From positions 992,001 through 1,056,000 of the forward strand of contig OZ251243.1 in the NCBI GenBank assembly GCA_965240325.2: a stretch of 64,000 nucleotides of DNA. The letters run 5' to 3'. The notes beneath the pieces are model-generated. The model made no database searches. It saw only the letters and a program-made list of their open reading frames with translations, and had not been told where the DNA came from. Shown here piece after piece: positions 41,020-52,089 of the stretch; within the stretch, counting starts at the first letter, position 1, and each line of letters starts with the position of its first letter. Origin of the DNA: Rebecca billardiae RCC1528. Taxonomy: Eukaryota; Haptophyta. The position numbers and the translations under genes were made by a program.

Positions 41020-44000
41020 ATGAGCGACATCGACGCGCTCTGGCGCGAGCTGCAGCGCGAGGACGAGGCGGGGCGGCGCAAGGCGAAGAGCGCGAGCGCG
41101 CCCAACGCTGGCGTGACCGGGCTCAACGCCGCGCTCGGCTCGCTGCAGGTCAAGCGCACGCCCGCGCCGCGCGCCGCTCCGGCCGAGCCGCAGGCGCGCA
41201 TCGCCGCAGCCGGAGCGCCGCGCGTGCTGCTCGACGCGGAGAACGCGCTCAAGGCCCCCGCGCCCACGGCGGCGCACGTCGCGCCCACGACCACCACGCC
41301 CGCCCGACCCACGCCGCCGAGCGCGCCGCCCGCCACGGCCAGCCCGTCCGCGGGCGGCACGCCGTCGCTCGAAGATATTCTCGCCGCTCGCAAGTCGCAG
41401 GTCTCGGTCGCGGCGCGCGGCGACCTGCTCGGGCTTCGCGCGTCGGGCGCCGACTCGGACGACGAGTCCGACGGCGCCGCGGACGACCCCAACACCTCCG
41501 CGCCCAACCCCGCCACGTCCGTCGGCCGGCTCGTCAACCTGATCGCTGACCCGAGCGCGCCGGTGCGCCGGGACGCGCTTCGTCAGCTCGACGCGCTGAC
41601 GGCGGCGGTGGTGGCGCCGACGGACGGGGCGGCGGGCGGCGTGGGGCACGGCTCGGAGTCCGATGCCGACGAGGACGCCGACGACGCGCTCGGCGGCGGC
41701 GCGGCGGCGGGCGGCGCATCCGGGCAGGGTGGCGGCGGCGGCGGCGGCGCTCAGCTGAGCAGCCAGCAGCGCTCACAGCTGTCGGAGCACTTGTCGACGC
41801 TGCTGCGCCCGCTGCTGCTGCGCTTCGCCGACCCCGTCGAGGCGTGCCGCGACGGCGCGGTGCGCATCGCCTCGCGCCTGCTCCGCCACGCCGAGCCGCA
41901 CGTGCTCGCGGGCGCGCTCCCCCTCGTGCTCCCGATCCTCACCGAGCGACTGGGCGCGGAAGAGCTGGTCGAGCCGAGCGAGGAGGTGCGGCACCGGCTG
42001 GGGCGGCTGGTGGTGCGGCTCGTGCGCGCGTGCCGCGCGCTGCTCCGGCCGCACCTGCAGACCCTCGGCTCCGTCGGCCTCGGCTGCTGCCGCGACCGCG
42101 ACCCGGGCACGATGCGCGCGGGCCACGCGGTCGTGCGCGAGATTGCAATCTCGGTGCTGCGGCCGCTCACGCGCGAGCAGGGCGCCAAGGCGGTGGGCCC
42201 GTACACGGTGGGGCTGATCGACGCGGTCGCGCCGGCGCTCGGCCACCGGCACGCCGCCGTGCGCATCTCCGCCATCCGCGCGATCACCGAGCTCGTCCCG
42301 TGCGGCGGCGCGTCCTCGATCGAGTCGCTCGTCGGATACCGCGAGCCCAACGTCGTGCCGATCGCAAACTTCTACGGCAAGGGCGAGGCGCTGGTGAACG
42401 CGTTCGCGCCGCTGGTGCTCGACGCGCACGTCTCGGTGCGCCGCGCGTTCCTCGGCATGGTCTACCGCTGGTGCAAGGAGCTCGATTACTCCGATCTGTA
42501 CTCACAAGAGTCCCGGCTCTACGCCTATCTGCTCTCAGGTGCGGCGCCGCGCGCGCGCGAGATTGCAATCTCCGCGCCGCTGCGGGGCCGCGCGCGAGAT
42601 TGGAATCTCCGCGCCGCTGCGGGGTCGCGCGGGGGAGCACGGCTGCGCGCGGCCGTGCGAGCGTCCGCGTGCTCGGCTCCGCCCCGCTCGGCCGCGTCGT
42701 CCGCCGCCGCTCACCCTGCCCACCGCTCCGCCCGCGCGCCGCGGCGGCGGCGGCGCGCGCCTCCGCCCTCCCCGCGCCCGCCCACCGCGTCCGCGCAACA
42801 GGCCTCTTTGACGCCGATCCGGCGCTGGGCGCGCGCTGCGTCGGCTGGCTCGAGGACCTGGGCGCGGACTACGAGGCCCTCAACGCCGCCGAGCTCAAGG
42901 ACCGGCTGGAGTACGGATACGTCGACGAGGTGCGCAAGGATGCGCGGAACCCTCCGCTGCCGCCGCCGTTTGCGCGCCGCCCGCGGCTTGGCGCGCGGCT
43001 GCGCGTGCGGGACCACTTCCGCCGGCTGGTGGGCACGGTGGCCGAGGAGATGCGCTGCTGGCAGGGGGAGCAGCGCGCGCCCTCCGCCAAGCTCATGGCC
43101 ATGCTGATGGTGTACCAGGAGGTGCGCGCGTGTGTGCGCGCATGCGCGCGCGCGCGTGCGTGTGCGTGTGTGCGTGGCGCGGCGGCATGCAAGCCTGCCC
43201 TGCCCCACAGCCGAGCATGCGCGAGCACGCGCGACTCGGCGTCCCGCGCGCGCGCAACGCCACTCCCGAGCGCGCTCACCCTCCGCCTCGCCGCGCGCCG
43301 CCATGCGCTTTCCTTGGCGCGCGCCGCCCTCCGCGCCGCGCCCGCGCCCGCGCCGCTCGCGCCCGCCCCGCGCCCGCCTCGCTCGCGCGCTGTCTGGCAC
43401 CCGCGCTGTCTGGCACCCGCGCCCACAGGAGCACCTCACCGAGTTCGCGGACAAGCTGGTGCCCGCGCTGCAGGCGTGCCTCACGCTGCAGGACGACGAG
43501 CGCCGCGTCGTCGCGGCCGGCGCGGCGCAGTGCGCGCGGCTGCTCGCGCACCACACGCCGCCCCAGTCCTACCTGCCGCTGCTGCTGCCTGCACTCGAGC
43601 CGGGCGCGGCCGCGGGCACGGCGGCGCGCGTGGGCGCCGCTCGACTGCTCACTGAGCTGGTCGGCGGGATGGACGCGTACACGCGCGCGCGGGAGATCCC
43701 GGGGATCCTCGGCGCGATCTGCGACGACGGCGTGGTCTCGACGGCCGACTCGGCGCTGCGCGCGGCGCTGGGCGCGCTGCTGTGCGCGTGCACGGCGGCT
43801 GGCCGCGACCGCGCGGCGGCCGAGGCGGCCGCGGCCGAGGCGGACGTGGCGATGGCGCCTGTGGGCACGCGCGGCGCGCTCGGGAGCGTGGCGGAGGCGG
43901 ACGAGGCCGCGGCGGCGGCCGCCGACGCGCCCGCGCCGCCGAGCACCGAGCTGGCCGCGCTGCGCGCGATCGCGCCGCGCGTGCGCATCGCGCTGGCGTG

Positions 44001-45246
44001 GCTCATGACGGGCGCGGCCGCGGGCGACGCGGCGGCGGAGGCGGAGGCGAGCGCGGCGTGTGAGCGCGCGCTCGCCCAGCTCGCGCGCATTGTGCTCGTC
44101 GCCGACGCGCGCGCCGACGCCTCGGCCGAGCTCGCCGACGCGGACGACGAGCGCGCGTGCGCGCACGCGGCGGCGCGCGCGCTGCTGCCGGCCGCGGTGG
44201 CCGCGCTCGTGCACGCGGGCGCGCGCTGGGAGCTGCCGTGCCCGCAGCGTGCGCCTTTGTATCACCTGCTGAGCACGGCCGTGGACGGCGCGGCGCTGGA
44301 GGCGGCGCTCGGCGCGAGCGGCGCGCTGCGCGCTCTGGAGGACTCGGCGACCTCGGCGAGCGCGCGCGTGCTGCTGTCGACCGCGGCCGTCGTGCGCTCG
44401 CTGTGCGCACGCGACGAGCCCGCCTCGCGCCCGGGAGCCGCGCCGTCCGCGTCGGCCGCGCGGCTCTCGGCCGAGACGGCGGCGCGCGTGGTGCGCGCCA
44501 TGCTTGCGCCGATCACGCGCGCGCTGTGCACCGCAGCCGCTGTGGACGCCGAGGCCGCGGGCGGCGCGGCCAAGCCGTCGGCCAAGGCCGCCGCCGCGCA
44601 CGCCGCCGCCGCGCCCTCGGCGCGGCAGCACGCGGAGCTCGCCGAAGCTGTCGCGCTCGCGCTCACGCGCGCGCGGCATGCCGGCGGCGGCGCGGCGGCG
44701 GGCGGCGCCGAGCGCGGCGGCGCGGTCGCGACAGAAGACGGTGGCGCGTGGCTGGGCGCGGCGCTGCTCCACTGGCTTGGGAACGGAGCAGCAGCCGACC
44801 CCGCCGCCGCTCTCGAGCAGCGCCGCGCGCGGCACGAGTGCCCGCCCCTGCAGCGGCACGCGGTCGCGTGCGCCGCCGCCGCGCTCGGCGGCCGCGGCGC
44901 GCGAACCTTGGCCTTGTCTGAGGACGCGCTCTCCGAGGTTGGCCGCGCGCTCGCGCACGCGCTCGGCCGCGAGATTGCGAGCTCGGCGTCGCGGCAGGCC
45001 GCGCTCGACGCGCTCGAGGCGTGGGCGCAGCTCGCGGCCGAGCGCGCGAGCGCCGGGCGCGCGCCGGCCACGGCCGACGTGCGCGCCGCGTGCGCAGCCG
45101 CGCGCTCGGAGATCGCGTTCGCCGCGCGCGCCTCTGCCGTGCTCGAGCAGCTCGACGCCGCGGCCGCGCGTGCGCCCACGGCCACCGCTGAGCCCGAGCG
45201 TGCTCGCGTCGGCGCGGGCGCGCGCTTCGAGGAGATCGACGACTAG
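41020..45246 (+). CDS. DNAAF5: Dynein axonemal assembly factor 5 (HEATR2), three exons
   Basis: This is a cytoplasmic HEAT-repeat factor for preassembly of axonemal dynein arms, so it implies motile flagella. Proposed join: 41020-42538, 42802-43121, 43429-45246 (1,218 residues). Both introns are GT-AG (263 and 307 nt); the joins give LLSG-LFDADPALG and MLMVYQ-EEHLTEFADK. Family landmarks include LPILTERLGAEELVEPSEEV, ALGHRHAAVRISAIRAITEL, the basic RRPRLG stretch before a helical block, and SAKLMAMLMVYQE corresponding to the human SAQLLPVLLLH region. It is longer than the roughly 855-residue human protein because of Ala/Gly-rich inserts (for example near 41680-41750 and 43800-43950). The foldback element has inserted 45 bp before the ATG. 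Confidence 0.87.
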
Positions 45247-45617
45247 GAGTGCGGCCGGAGCGGGCGGGCGGTGCGGGCCCGCGCGCGCCTCGCGGCGAGC
45301 CCGTGCCGCCATCATCCCAATGCAGCAGCGTCGCTGACTCACTCACTCCGAGAGGCTCATCAGCAGTGACGACGCGCCTCGATCATCAGCCTCGGCGGCG
45401 CGCTGCGGCGGGCGGCGCGCTGATGATGATGACAATATATATCGCGGATATCGTATCGTCAGCGCATGCCCGCATGGCACGTCTCTGCTGCGCCGCCAGA
45501 CGTGAGTCGTGCGGGAGACGCATATACACACACACACACACACATATAATTAGTATTGCTGCATCATCATAATCGATCACCGTCACTCAAGGGCCCGCGG
45601 CGCCGGCTGACGACGAG
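45247..45617. other. Convergent intergenic region; no gene seen
   Basis: It contains a short (CA)n tract near 45526-45544. The 3' ends of DNAAF5 and the VHL-UBX gene face each other. Confidence 0.45.
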
Positions 45618-46646
45618 TCACGACGACGCAGCGGGCGCGGCGGTGGTGACGAACAGCACAGCAGAGGGCAGCAGCCCGAGTGACGACGCCGTTGCGGTCG
45701 CAGCGTCCGCGGGGGACGCGTCAACAACGAGCCCCGAGCGTCGGAGCGTCAGCGCGATCGCCGGGGCGCGGCACACCAGCCGCAGCTCGCTCGCGCCCGC
45801 GGTACCGTCCGCCGCACCGCCCGGCGCGGCGCGCTGCTCGACGCAGTGACGCACCGCGCTGTCCAGCGCTGCCTGCAGGGTGTCTGTCGCGCGCAGCTCG
45901 AGCTGGAGCTGGGAGCCGTCGAGCTCGGGGAAGCGGAGCTGCAGCCGCGCGCACGGCACGGCCGCCCCCGACGCGAGCTTCGAGCCGGCGCGCCGCGTGG
46001 TCGCGTGCTGCTCGGCCAGCTGGCGCGAGAGCTGAAGAGCGTCCGACAGAGGCAGCGGGCGAGCGCTCTGCAGGGCCCCCGGGGTCGGCTGCGCGGGTAG
46101 CGCCGCGCCCGAGGCCGGCACGTCCGCGCGGCCGAGCGGCGCGCCGCTGCACATCGGAGATGGCGCGCTCTCGCGCTGCTCCTTGCCTCGCGCCGCCTCG
46201 CCCTCGGCCAGCTCGCGCGACAGCTTCAGCGCCAGTTGCAACTGTCGCTCCTCCTCCTCCTCGTCCGCCGCCCGGTCGGCCGCCCCGTCGTGCTCGGCCG
46301 GCTGGCTCGTGGCGGCCGCAGCCGCCGACGAGCTGCCCGCCGCGGCGCTCGACGAGCCGGCACGAACGCCTCGGATCACCACGCGCTGGACCTCCGCATC
46401 CGCCGCGGTGTACTCGAGGCATACGGCCGCATCAGGGCCTCGGACGACCCACTTATCGCCCGCAAATGTGCTCTGCGTGTGCACAATCTCGCCGCGACTG
46501 CCAGCGGCGAGCTCGGCGTACTGGCGCTCGGTGCCGTCGGCCGCGCGCCAGAAGAGCACGGCCTGCCGAGCGTCGCTCTCGCCGACGGGGAACTCGAACT
46601 CGAGGACGACGCAGTTCGCGTGCTTTGTGATGGTGTGCGACGACAT
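45618..46646 (-). CDS. VHL-beta-like domain protein with UIMs and a C-terminal ubiquitin-like (UBX) domain
   Basis: The 342-residue reading starts at the ATG at 46644-46646 (MSSHTITKHANCVVLEF); an in-frame upstream ATG at 46745 would add 33 residues that include a dispersed repeat motif, so I prefer the shorter form. Residues about 22-75 follow the VHL beta-domain pattern: LFWRAADGTERQYAELAAGS, then TFAGDKWVVRG. Two short helices resemble ubiquitin-interacting motifs (EEERQLQLALKLSRELAE; SDALQLSRQLAEQ). The last 90 residues have a beta-grasp/UBX pattern (ARLQLRFPELDGSQLQLEL ... LGLLPSAVLFVTT). The combination suggests an adaptor in ubiquitin or Cdc48/p97 pathways. Assignments are from pattern reading only. 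Confidence 0.65.
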   Translation of the reverse strand: MSSHTITKHANCVVLEFEFPVGESDARQAVLFWRAADGTERQYAELAAGSRGEIVHTQSTFAGDKWVVRGPDAAVCLEYTAADAEVQRVVIRGVRAGSSSAAAGSSSAAAAATSQPAEHDGAADRAADEEEEERQLQLALKLSRELAEGEAARGKEQRESAPSPMCSGAPLGRADVPASGAALPAQPTPGALQSARPLPLSDALQLSRQLAEQHATTRRAGSKLASGAAVPCARLQLRFPELDGSQLQLELRATDTLQAALDSAVRHCVEQRAAPGGAADGTAGASELRLVCRAPAIALTLRRSGLVVDASPADAATATASSLGLLPSAVLFVTTAAPAASS

Positions 46647-46997
46647 CGGCGCGACGACCTGACCACTTTTGCCTTTTGGACGATGGCGGACTGAGTAGAA
46701 CTTTAGCTGACTGTCGTCTCTTATTCTTAGTAAACTGTATCGCATCTAGAGTCTGTCTAGCAGCTGTTCCACAGTCCACGCCGCCGCTACAGTGTAGCTA
46801 TGATAGTTAGTACAACATTGTGATTGGCAGCATCATCAGTCAGACTCAGAGTCTGCATGAGCTGGTAATATACTTAATCAGTGACGCTGATGATGTCAAG
46901 CACAGACTGCTACTGTACCGACTGAAACCCAGACTCACTCTCACTCTCAGACTGCCGGGTCTGCCGGCAGCCAGCCGGAGGCTGCCACTGCTGTCGA
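46647..46997. other. Intergenic region; carries one copy of the dispersed 24-mer
   Basis: CGTCTCTTATTCTTAGTAAACTGT lies at 46715-46738, just upstream of the VHL-UBX start. No other feature is seen. Confidence 0.5.
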
Positions 46998-47831
46998 TCA
47001 TGATGACGATGCCGTGTCTGCCACTGCTGCGCTCCACTCGCGGCAGTACGGCTTGTGTGCCTTCCACGCACGCCGAAGGTGATCTTGACAGCAGAACACC
47101 GCCACGCGGCACCGCTCGCACTTCTTCAGACCACGGCCCGTCCGTGCGCACACGATGCAGCACTTGGACACCACCTCGCGCAGCCCGCCACACGCGGCAT
47201 CGAGCTGCTCGTACGGATCCAACGAGCTGTCGAGCTCGCAGCCGCGGCGCACCATCTGTGCGCCCTCTTGTACATCCTGCACAACGCCAACGCCTGCCAT
47301 GGTCAGCGCGCCGAGTGTTATCTGCGCTTCAGCTAAGCCGCCGTCGGCCGCCAGCCGGTACCAGCGCACCGCCTCGGCCGTATCCACCGGCACACCCTGG
47401 CCGATTGAGCACCACAGGCCCAGCGTGAACTGTGCATCCTCTTGACCCTGCTCAGCCGCCAGCCGATACCAGCGCGCCGCCTCAGCCAAGTCCTGCGGCA
47501 CGCCATGGCCGTCTGCGCAGCACACGCCCATAATGTAGCGCGCGTCTGCTTGGCCTTGCTCAGCCGCAGGCCGCAGCCAGCGCACGGCCTTCGTAAAGTC
47601 CGGAGTATGTCCAAGCTTGCCGAGGTAGTACATGCTCCCAACGTTGCAACGAGCGTCCGCATCTCCGAGCTCCGCGGCCGTCAAAAGCAGGCGAGCCGCC
47701 TCGTCCGAGTCCTGTGCAACACCATCTCCGCTGTTGTAGCGCTTGGCAAGGAGGTACGTCGCGCGCGCATCGCCTCGTGCCGACCTGCGCTTGAGCAGAC
47801 GCAAGGGCAAGGCGCCAATATCCTTCTCCAT
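46998..47831 (-). CDS. Sel1-repeat protein with C-terminal MYND-type zinc finger
   Basis: The 277-residue protein starts at the ATG at 47829-47831 (MEKDIGALPL); the frame upstream begins with GTG. At least four Sel1-like repeats cover residues about 25-190 (ATYLLAKRYNSGDGVAQDSD, EAARWYRLAAEQGQEDAQFT, EAVRWYRLAADGGLAEAQIT). The C-terminal finger spans C225-x2-C228, C238-x2-C241, C247, H259 and C263. The sixth ligand position, usually Cys, appears to be H251. Sel1 arrays scaffold protein complexes (for example ER-associated degradation); the exact role here is unknown. Confidence 0.8.
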   Translation of the reverse strand: MEKDIGALPLRLLKRRSARGDARATYLLAKRYNSGDGVAQDSDEAARLLLTAAELGDADARCNVGSMYYLGKLGHTPDFTKAVRWLRPAAEQGQADARYIMGVCCADGHGVPQDLAEAARWYRLAAEQGQEDAQFTLGLWCSIGQGVPVDTAEAVRWYRLAADGGLAEAQITLGALTMAGVGVVQDVQEGAQMVRRGCELDSSLDPYEQLDAACGGLREVVSKCCIVCARTGRGLKKCERCRVAVFCCQDHLRRAWKAHKPYCREWSAAVADTASSS

Positions 47832-48138
47832 CCGTGGCAGATCGTGCGGCTGTCGTAGGCGCTCCCCGCGGTGGCGTCGGGGTCGTCGGCGGTCGCGGGT
47901 GTTGTCCGTTGGCACGATATTCCTCCTCGCTAGCGCGCGCGAATTTATGGTACAGTAATTGGAATTCGTCTCGATTATGCCAGCAGCTGCAGATCAAATA
48001 AAGGTCTGGAGCGCAGAGATCAGAGATGACGACGCATTGAACATCAAGCGCGCGCGATGCCGATTTCGCGGGCAGCAGCCTGCAAGGATAATCACTGCCT
48101 TGCAGCCAGCGGCGGCGCGCGCTGCGCGCGGTGTCCCA
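47832..48138. other. Intergenic region; no gene seen
   Basis: This is the 5' side of the Sel1-MYND gene and the 3' side of the Dispatched-like gene. No motif is supported. Confidence 0.4.
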
Positions 48139-51100
48139 TCAGGATATCTGGACATCTACGGGGCCGCCGGCCTTGCCGCCCCCTCGCCGTCGTGCGTACA
48201 GCCTGCTGACGCAAACGTTCAGGTCGCCAAACTCGCCGGTCGGGCCGACGACGGCGAGCATCGCCGTGAACGCAAAGTTGGCCATGAGCAGCTGCGAGTG
48301 CGCGCGCGCGCGCGAGGTCGAGGAGTGCGAGTTGGGCGAGCAGTGAGCCGGCGCGAGCGCGGGCGGCGCGCGACGCGCGGGCGGCAGCGGCACGGACCGA
48401 GAACGTGACCGTCGAGAGCATGAACACGCCGAACTTGAAGAAGAACTGCAGCGTGGTGAGCAGCAAAAAGGCGGAGGAGCCGATCGTCGTGATCGCGCCC
48501 GCCTGTACGCTGATCCCCACCTCGACGAGCGCGTGCGTGAGCCGGCCGTTCCGGTCGGGCTGCGGCGCGTGCACGTACGCGAGGGCGTAGTGCACGACAA
48601 AGTCGACGGAGAAGCCCACGACGATCGTCGCGCAGATCGCCTCGACCAGCCCGAGCGTCCACCCCTGCACCACCATCAGGCCGAGCGTGCAGCACACGAC
48701 ACCGCCGATGCACACGAGCGCGATCGCCGCGACCACCACGTTGCCCACAAAGAGGATGAGCGAGAACGCGGCGAAGGCCATGGCGATGAGCACGCCCTCG
48801 ACGGCGGAGGAGATGTAGGCCTGCTGCATCCGCATCGTCATGAACAGCCCCGAGTCCGTCGTCACGAAGAAGTCCGGCTGCCCCTTGGGCTTCTTCGCGT
48901 TCTGCTCCGCCTCGAACTTGAACGTGGCCGCGTGGCCGGGCTCGATCTCGGGGATGCCGTAGAAGAGGCGCGGCGAGAAGTCGAGCTGCACGCCGCTGAT
49001 CATGAAGTCGATGGCCGTCACCCGGCCGTCGCTGTCGCGCCGCGCCTTGACGAACTTGCGCTGGATGTAGTCGTAGCCCTGCGGCGCGGGGCGGCGCGCG
49101 GCGGAGTGCGCGCGCGGCTGAGCGCTCGCGCTCGCGCGCGCGCATTCGCGGGGCGCGGCGCGGCGCGGCGCGGCGCGCGCGCGGGCGGCTCACCTCGCCG
49201 CCGGGCTCGTTGTCCTCGGGCTCCTGCAGGAAGTTGCTCACCTGCTTCCAGAACTCGTCCTCACCCTCCACGGGGAACTCCTTGCGGTTCGACTCGAGGA
49301 ACGCCTTGAAGTCCCTCATGAAGCAGTGCGTCAGCCTCCGCTTGTACACAAACTCGGTGCCCGGCTCGCCGCGCGTCGCCTCAATGTCGCGCGCCGCCTC
49401 GCACACGTCGAGCAGGTACTCCTGCATGCTGGTGGAGGACGGGTCGAAGGTGTCGTCGAAGACGGCCTCGCCGCACGAGCGCTCGAAGCACGCGTCCGAC
49501 TCGTAGTCGAACTTGGAGAACTGACCGTAGTCGTTGTCCTTGATGCCCCACACCAGCCAGAGCTCAGCGCGCTGCTCCGAGTCGCCCGCCATCCAGCCGT
49601 CCCGCTGCGACATGAGCGCGCGCCAGAGCGGGTCGTTGTCTGGCAGCACGGCGGGGGACTCGCGTGAGGGCTCGAGCTGCGAGGTGAAGTACGCCATCGT
49701 GCCGATCAGCGCGACCACCAGCGCGAGGATCACGAAACGGAACCGGATGATGAACGGCGCGAAGCGGTCGCGGAAAAACAGCTCCGTCCTGTTGAGGCTA
49801 CTCGCGCCGCCGCCCGCCTCGGCGCGCGGCTGGCCCGCGCCGCCGCCGCCGCCGCCGCCGTTGACGACGACGCGACCGGCCTCGGCCTCCGCCGGCGCGC
49901 CCGCGCCCGACCCCGCGCCCGACCCCGCGCGCTTGCCCTGCGCGCCACCCGCCGCCTTGGGCGCCGCCGAGCGGCCCGGCAGCAGCCGCGCGAAGCAGCT
50001 CGCCTGCCACAGCGCAGGAGGGATGCAGCACGCGTGCCGCCCGCGCAAGTACGTGTCCCAGATGAGGATGAGGGCGGGGACGACGGTCACGTCGATCAGC
50101 CAGTTGTGCACGATCGTGAGCGCCGAGAGGATGCCGAACGCCGCCATCGGCATCACCGGCGACGGGATCGCCGCGCAGAAGGAGAGCGCGGTGGTGATGT
50201 TGCAAGCGAACATGGCCTTGGACGCGCGCCGCCACACGTGCGACATGCGGTACAGCGGCGCGTCCGCCTCGCCGTGCAGCTCAACCCAGTACGGTACGCC
50301 CTCGAGCGACTGCTCCCACTGGTCGAACACGATGAACACGCCGTCCGCGCCCAGCCCGAGCAGGATGAACAGCAGGAAGATGTTCAGCGGGTCGAAGAAG
50401 GTCACGCCGAACACGACGATCGCCCAGAACGCTCCAACTGGGAAGCAGAGCACCACGCCAAAGATGGTCGAGAGGGCGATGAAGAGGGAGCGCGTGTGGA
50501 AGGCGATGTACGCGAGCACGAAGATCAGCGCGCCCAACGCGAACAGCACGTCCCGCCGGAGCACCGCCTGTAGGTACGTGTTCGTCACGGGGCTGTCCGC
50601 CAGCCAGCGGAACGCCAGCTTGCCCTCTGCCTCGAGCTCCTCACGGTACGCCTCGAGCCTCGGGATGAGGTCGATGAGGTGCGCCTCGATGAGCTTCTCC
50701 TGCTCGTCCGCGCGGTCGTGCTCGTCCTCGTACCCGCCGAGCGGCATCCCCGTGCGCACCGTCAGCCGCGTCGCGTGCGCCCTGCGGTCGCCCTTCTCGT
50801 AGTAGTGCGGCAAATAGAAGGACGCGGGGAACACGCTCGCGCGCGCTGGGATCTCGTCGGCGTCGGGCGTGTCCACCTCGGCGTCGAGCTTGCGGAACGC
50901 CTTGTCCAGGTCGTTCCACCCGTCCTCGGGCCGGCAGTCGTCCGGGTCCTTGCAGAAGTAGGTGAGCGGCGAGTACGCGCGCTGGCACTTGTGCTTGTCC
51001 GCCGTGGCGTCCTCGCAGCCGGCGAGCCGCGCGCACACGCCCTGCGCGGTCGCGTTGGCGCCAATGCGCACGGGCAGCGTCGCCGCGAGCGCAGGGCCGG

Positions 51101-51770
51101 TCTGGTTCTGGTTGTATCCGTCGGGCAGCTCGGCGACGATCGCCTGCGCCGTCTCGGCCGCCTTCTTGATGTCGCACGTCTCGCTCAGCGCGTTGCACAG
51201 GCCGGTCGCCGAGGCGACCATGTCTGCGGCCGCGTCCGCGGCCGCGTCCGAGAGGCCGCTGAGCGCGCCGATGAGCTCGCCGGCGGCGTTGACCGTGCCC
51301 TTCGCCTTGGCGCACTTGACGCTCTCCTTCGTCGGGCACCGCCAGCAGAACGCGTCGTAGTTGCGGCTGTTCTCGATCACGCGCTGCCCGCGGAAGATGC
51401 GCACGAGGTTCTCCTCGGTGAAGATGTCGGCGTCAAGGTTGGCTTCGCCATTCTCGTCGATCTCCTCAAAGAACAGCGTGTACCCGAGGAACGGCACCGT
51501 CTGACGCTCCGTCTCCACCGACCTGATGTCCACCACGCGCCGCGCGTTGATGTACATGTCCAGGCGGAACGTCTCGACCGCGTCCGTCGGCGAATACGCC
51601 GAGCGGCCGTTCGGCGCGCCAAACTTGACGTTGATCGCGCCGATGCCGAAGACGGCGAGCAGCCCAAAGACGGCGTAGAAGCCGAGCGTCACGAGCACCG
51701 GCCATTTTGCGAGCACGCGCGCGAACGGGTGCAGCCGCGTCGTCCCGAACTCTGCCGCAGCGTTCGTCAT
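48139..51770 (-). CDS. Dispatched/Patched-like RND membrane protein with sterol-sensing domain, three exons
   Basis: Proposed exons on the minus strand: 51770-49194, 49078-48398 and 48291-48139, giving 1,136 residues. Introns are GT-AG, 115 and 106 nt, both phase 0; the joins produce PGGE-GYDYIQRKF and STVTFS-LLMANFAF. The start is the ATG at 51768-51770. The topology is that of a two-repeat RND protein: TM1 (about 24-46), a Cys-rich extracellular loop, a first TM bundle (405-573, sterol-sensing-like) with GLGAD (D476), a linker, then a second loop and bundle with GFSVD (D1018). Intramembrane Asp residues are the proton-relay positions of RND pumps. LNIFLLFILLGLGADGVFIV followed by FDQW is closest to Dispatched. 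Likely role: export or trafficking of sterols, lipids or lipidated proteins. Confidence 0.82.
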
Positions 51771-52089
51771 GCCCGCAGTCCTCGCGGGTGGTTGTGGGGG
51801 GTTTCCAGGTTCGAGCCGTGGACGAGCCGCGATAAGCCGCCGGCCGCGCAAAGGAGGAAGGTGATTGGTCGACCGCTCAGGCGCTCACAATCTTTCGGTT
51901 CCTATCGTTATCTCATCATTCTTCCCGCCCAGCATCTGACGCCGATTTATCCAACTTCCAGTCAACTTCGCTACTGACACCCTATCATACAATATCCATT
52001 TCATGCAAGCCCAATGGCTACAAAAATGCTCGCGTTTTACTTTCATATTCGCGACCGGTGCGGTCGCGGAAACAGGCCGCGCGCCCCAC

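Noticed and set aside
42539-43107. Reading DNAAF5 exon 1 straight on to 43107
   Set aside because: The continuation loses homology and becomes Arg/Ala/Pro-rich, whereas GT-AG splicing restores the family sequence in the next frame.
48219-49193. Continuation of Dispatched-like exon 1 into 49193-48219
   Set aside because: After PGGE the frame turns Arg/Gly-rich; the membrane segments continue in other frames that connect through two GT-AG introns.
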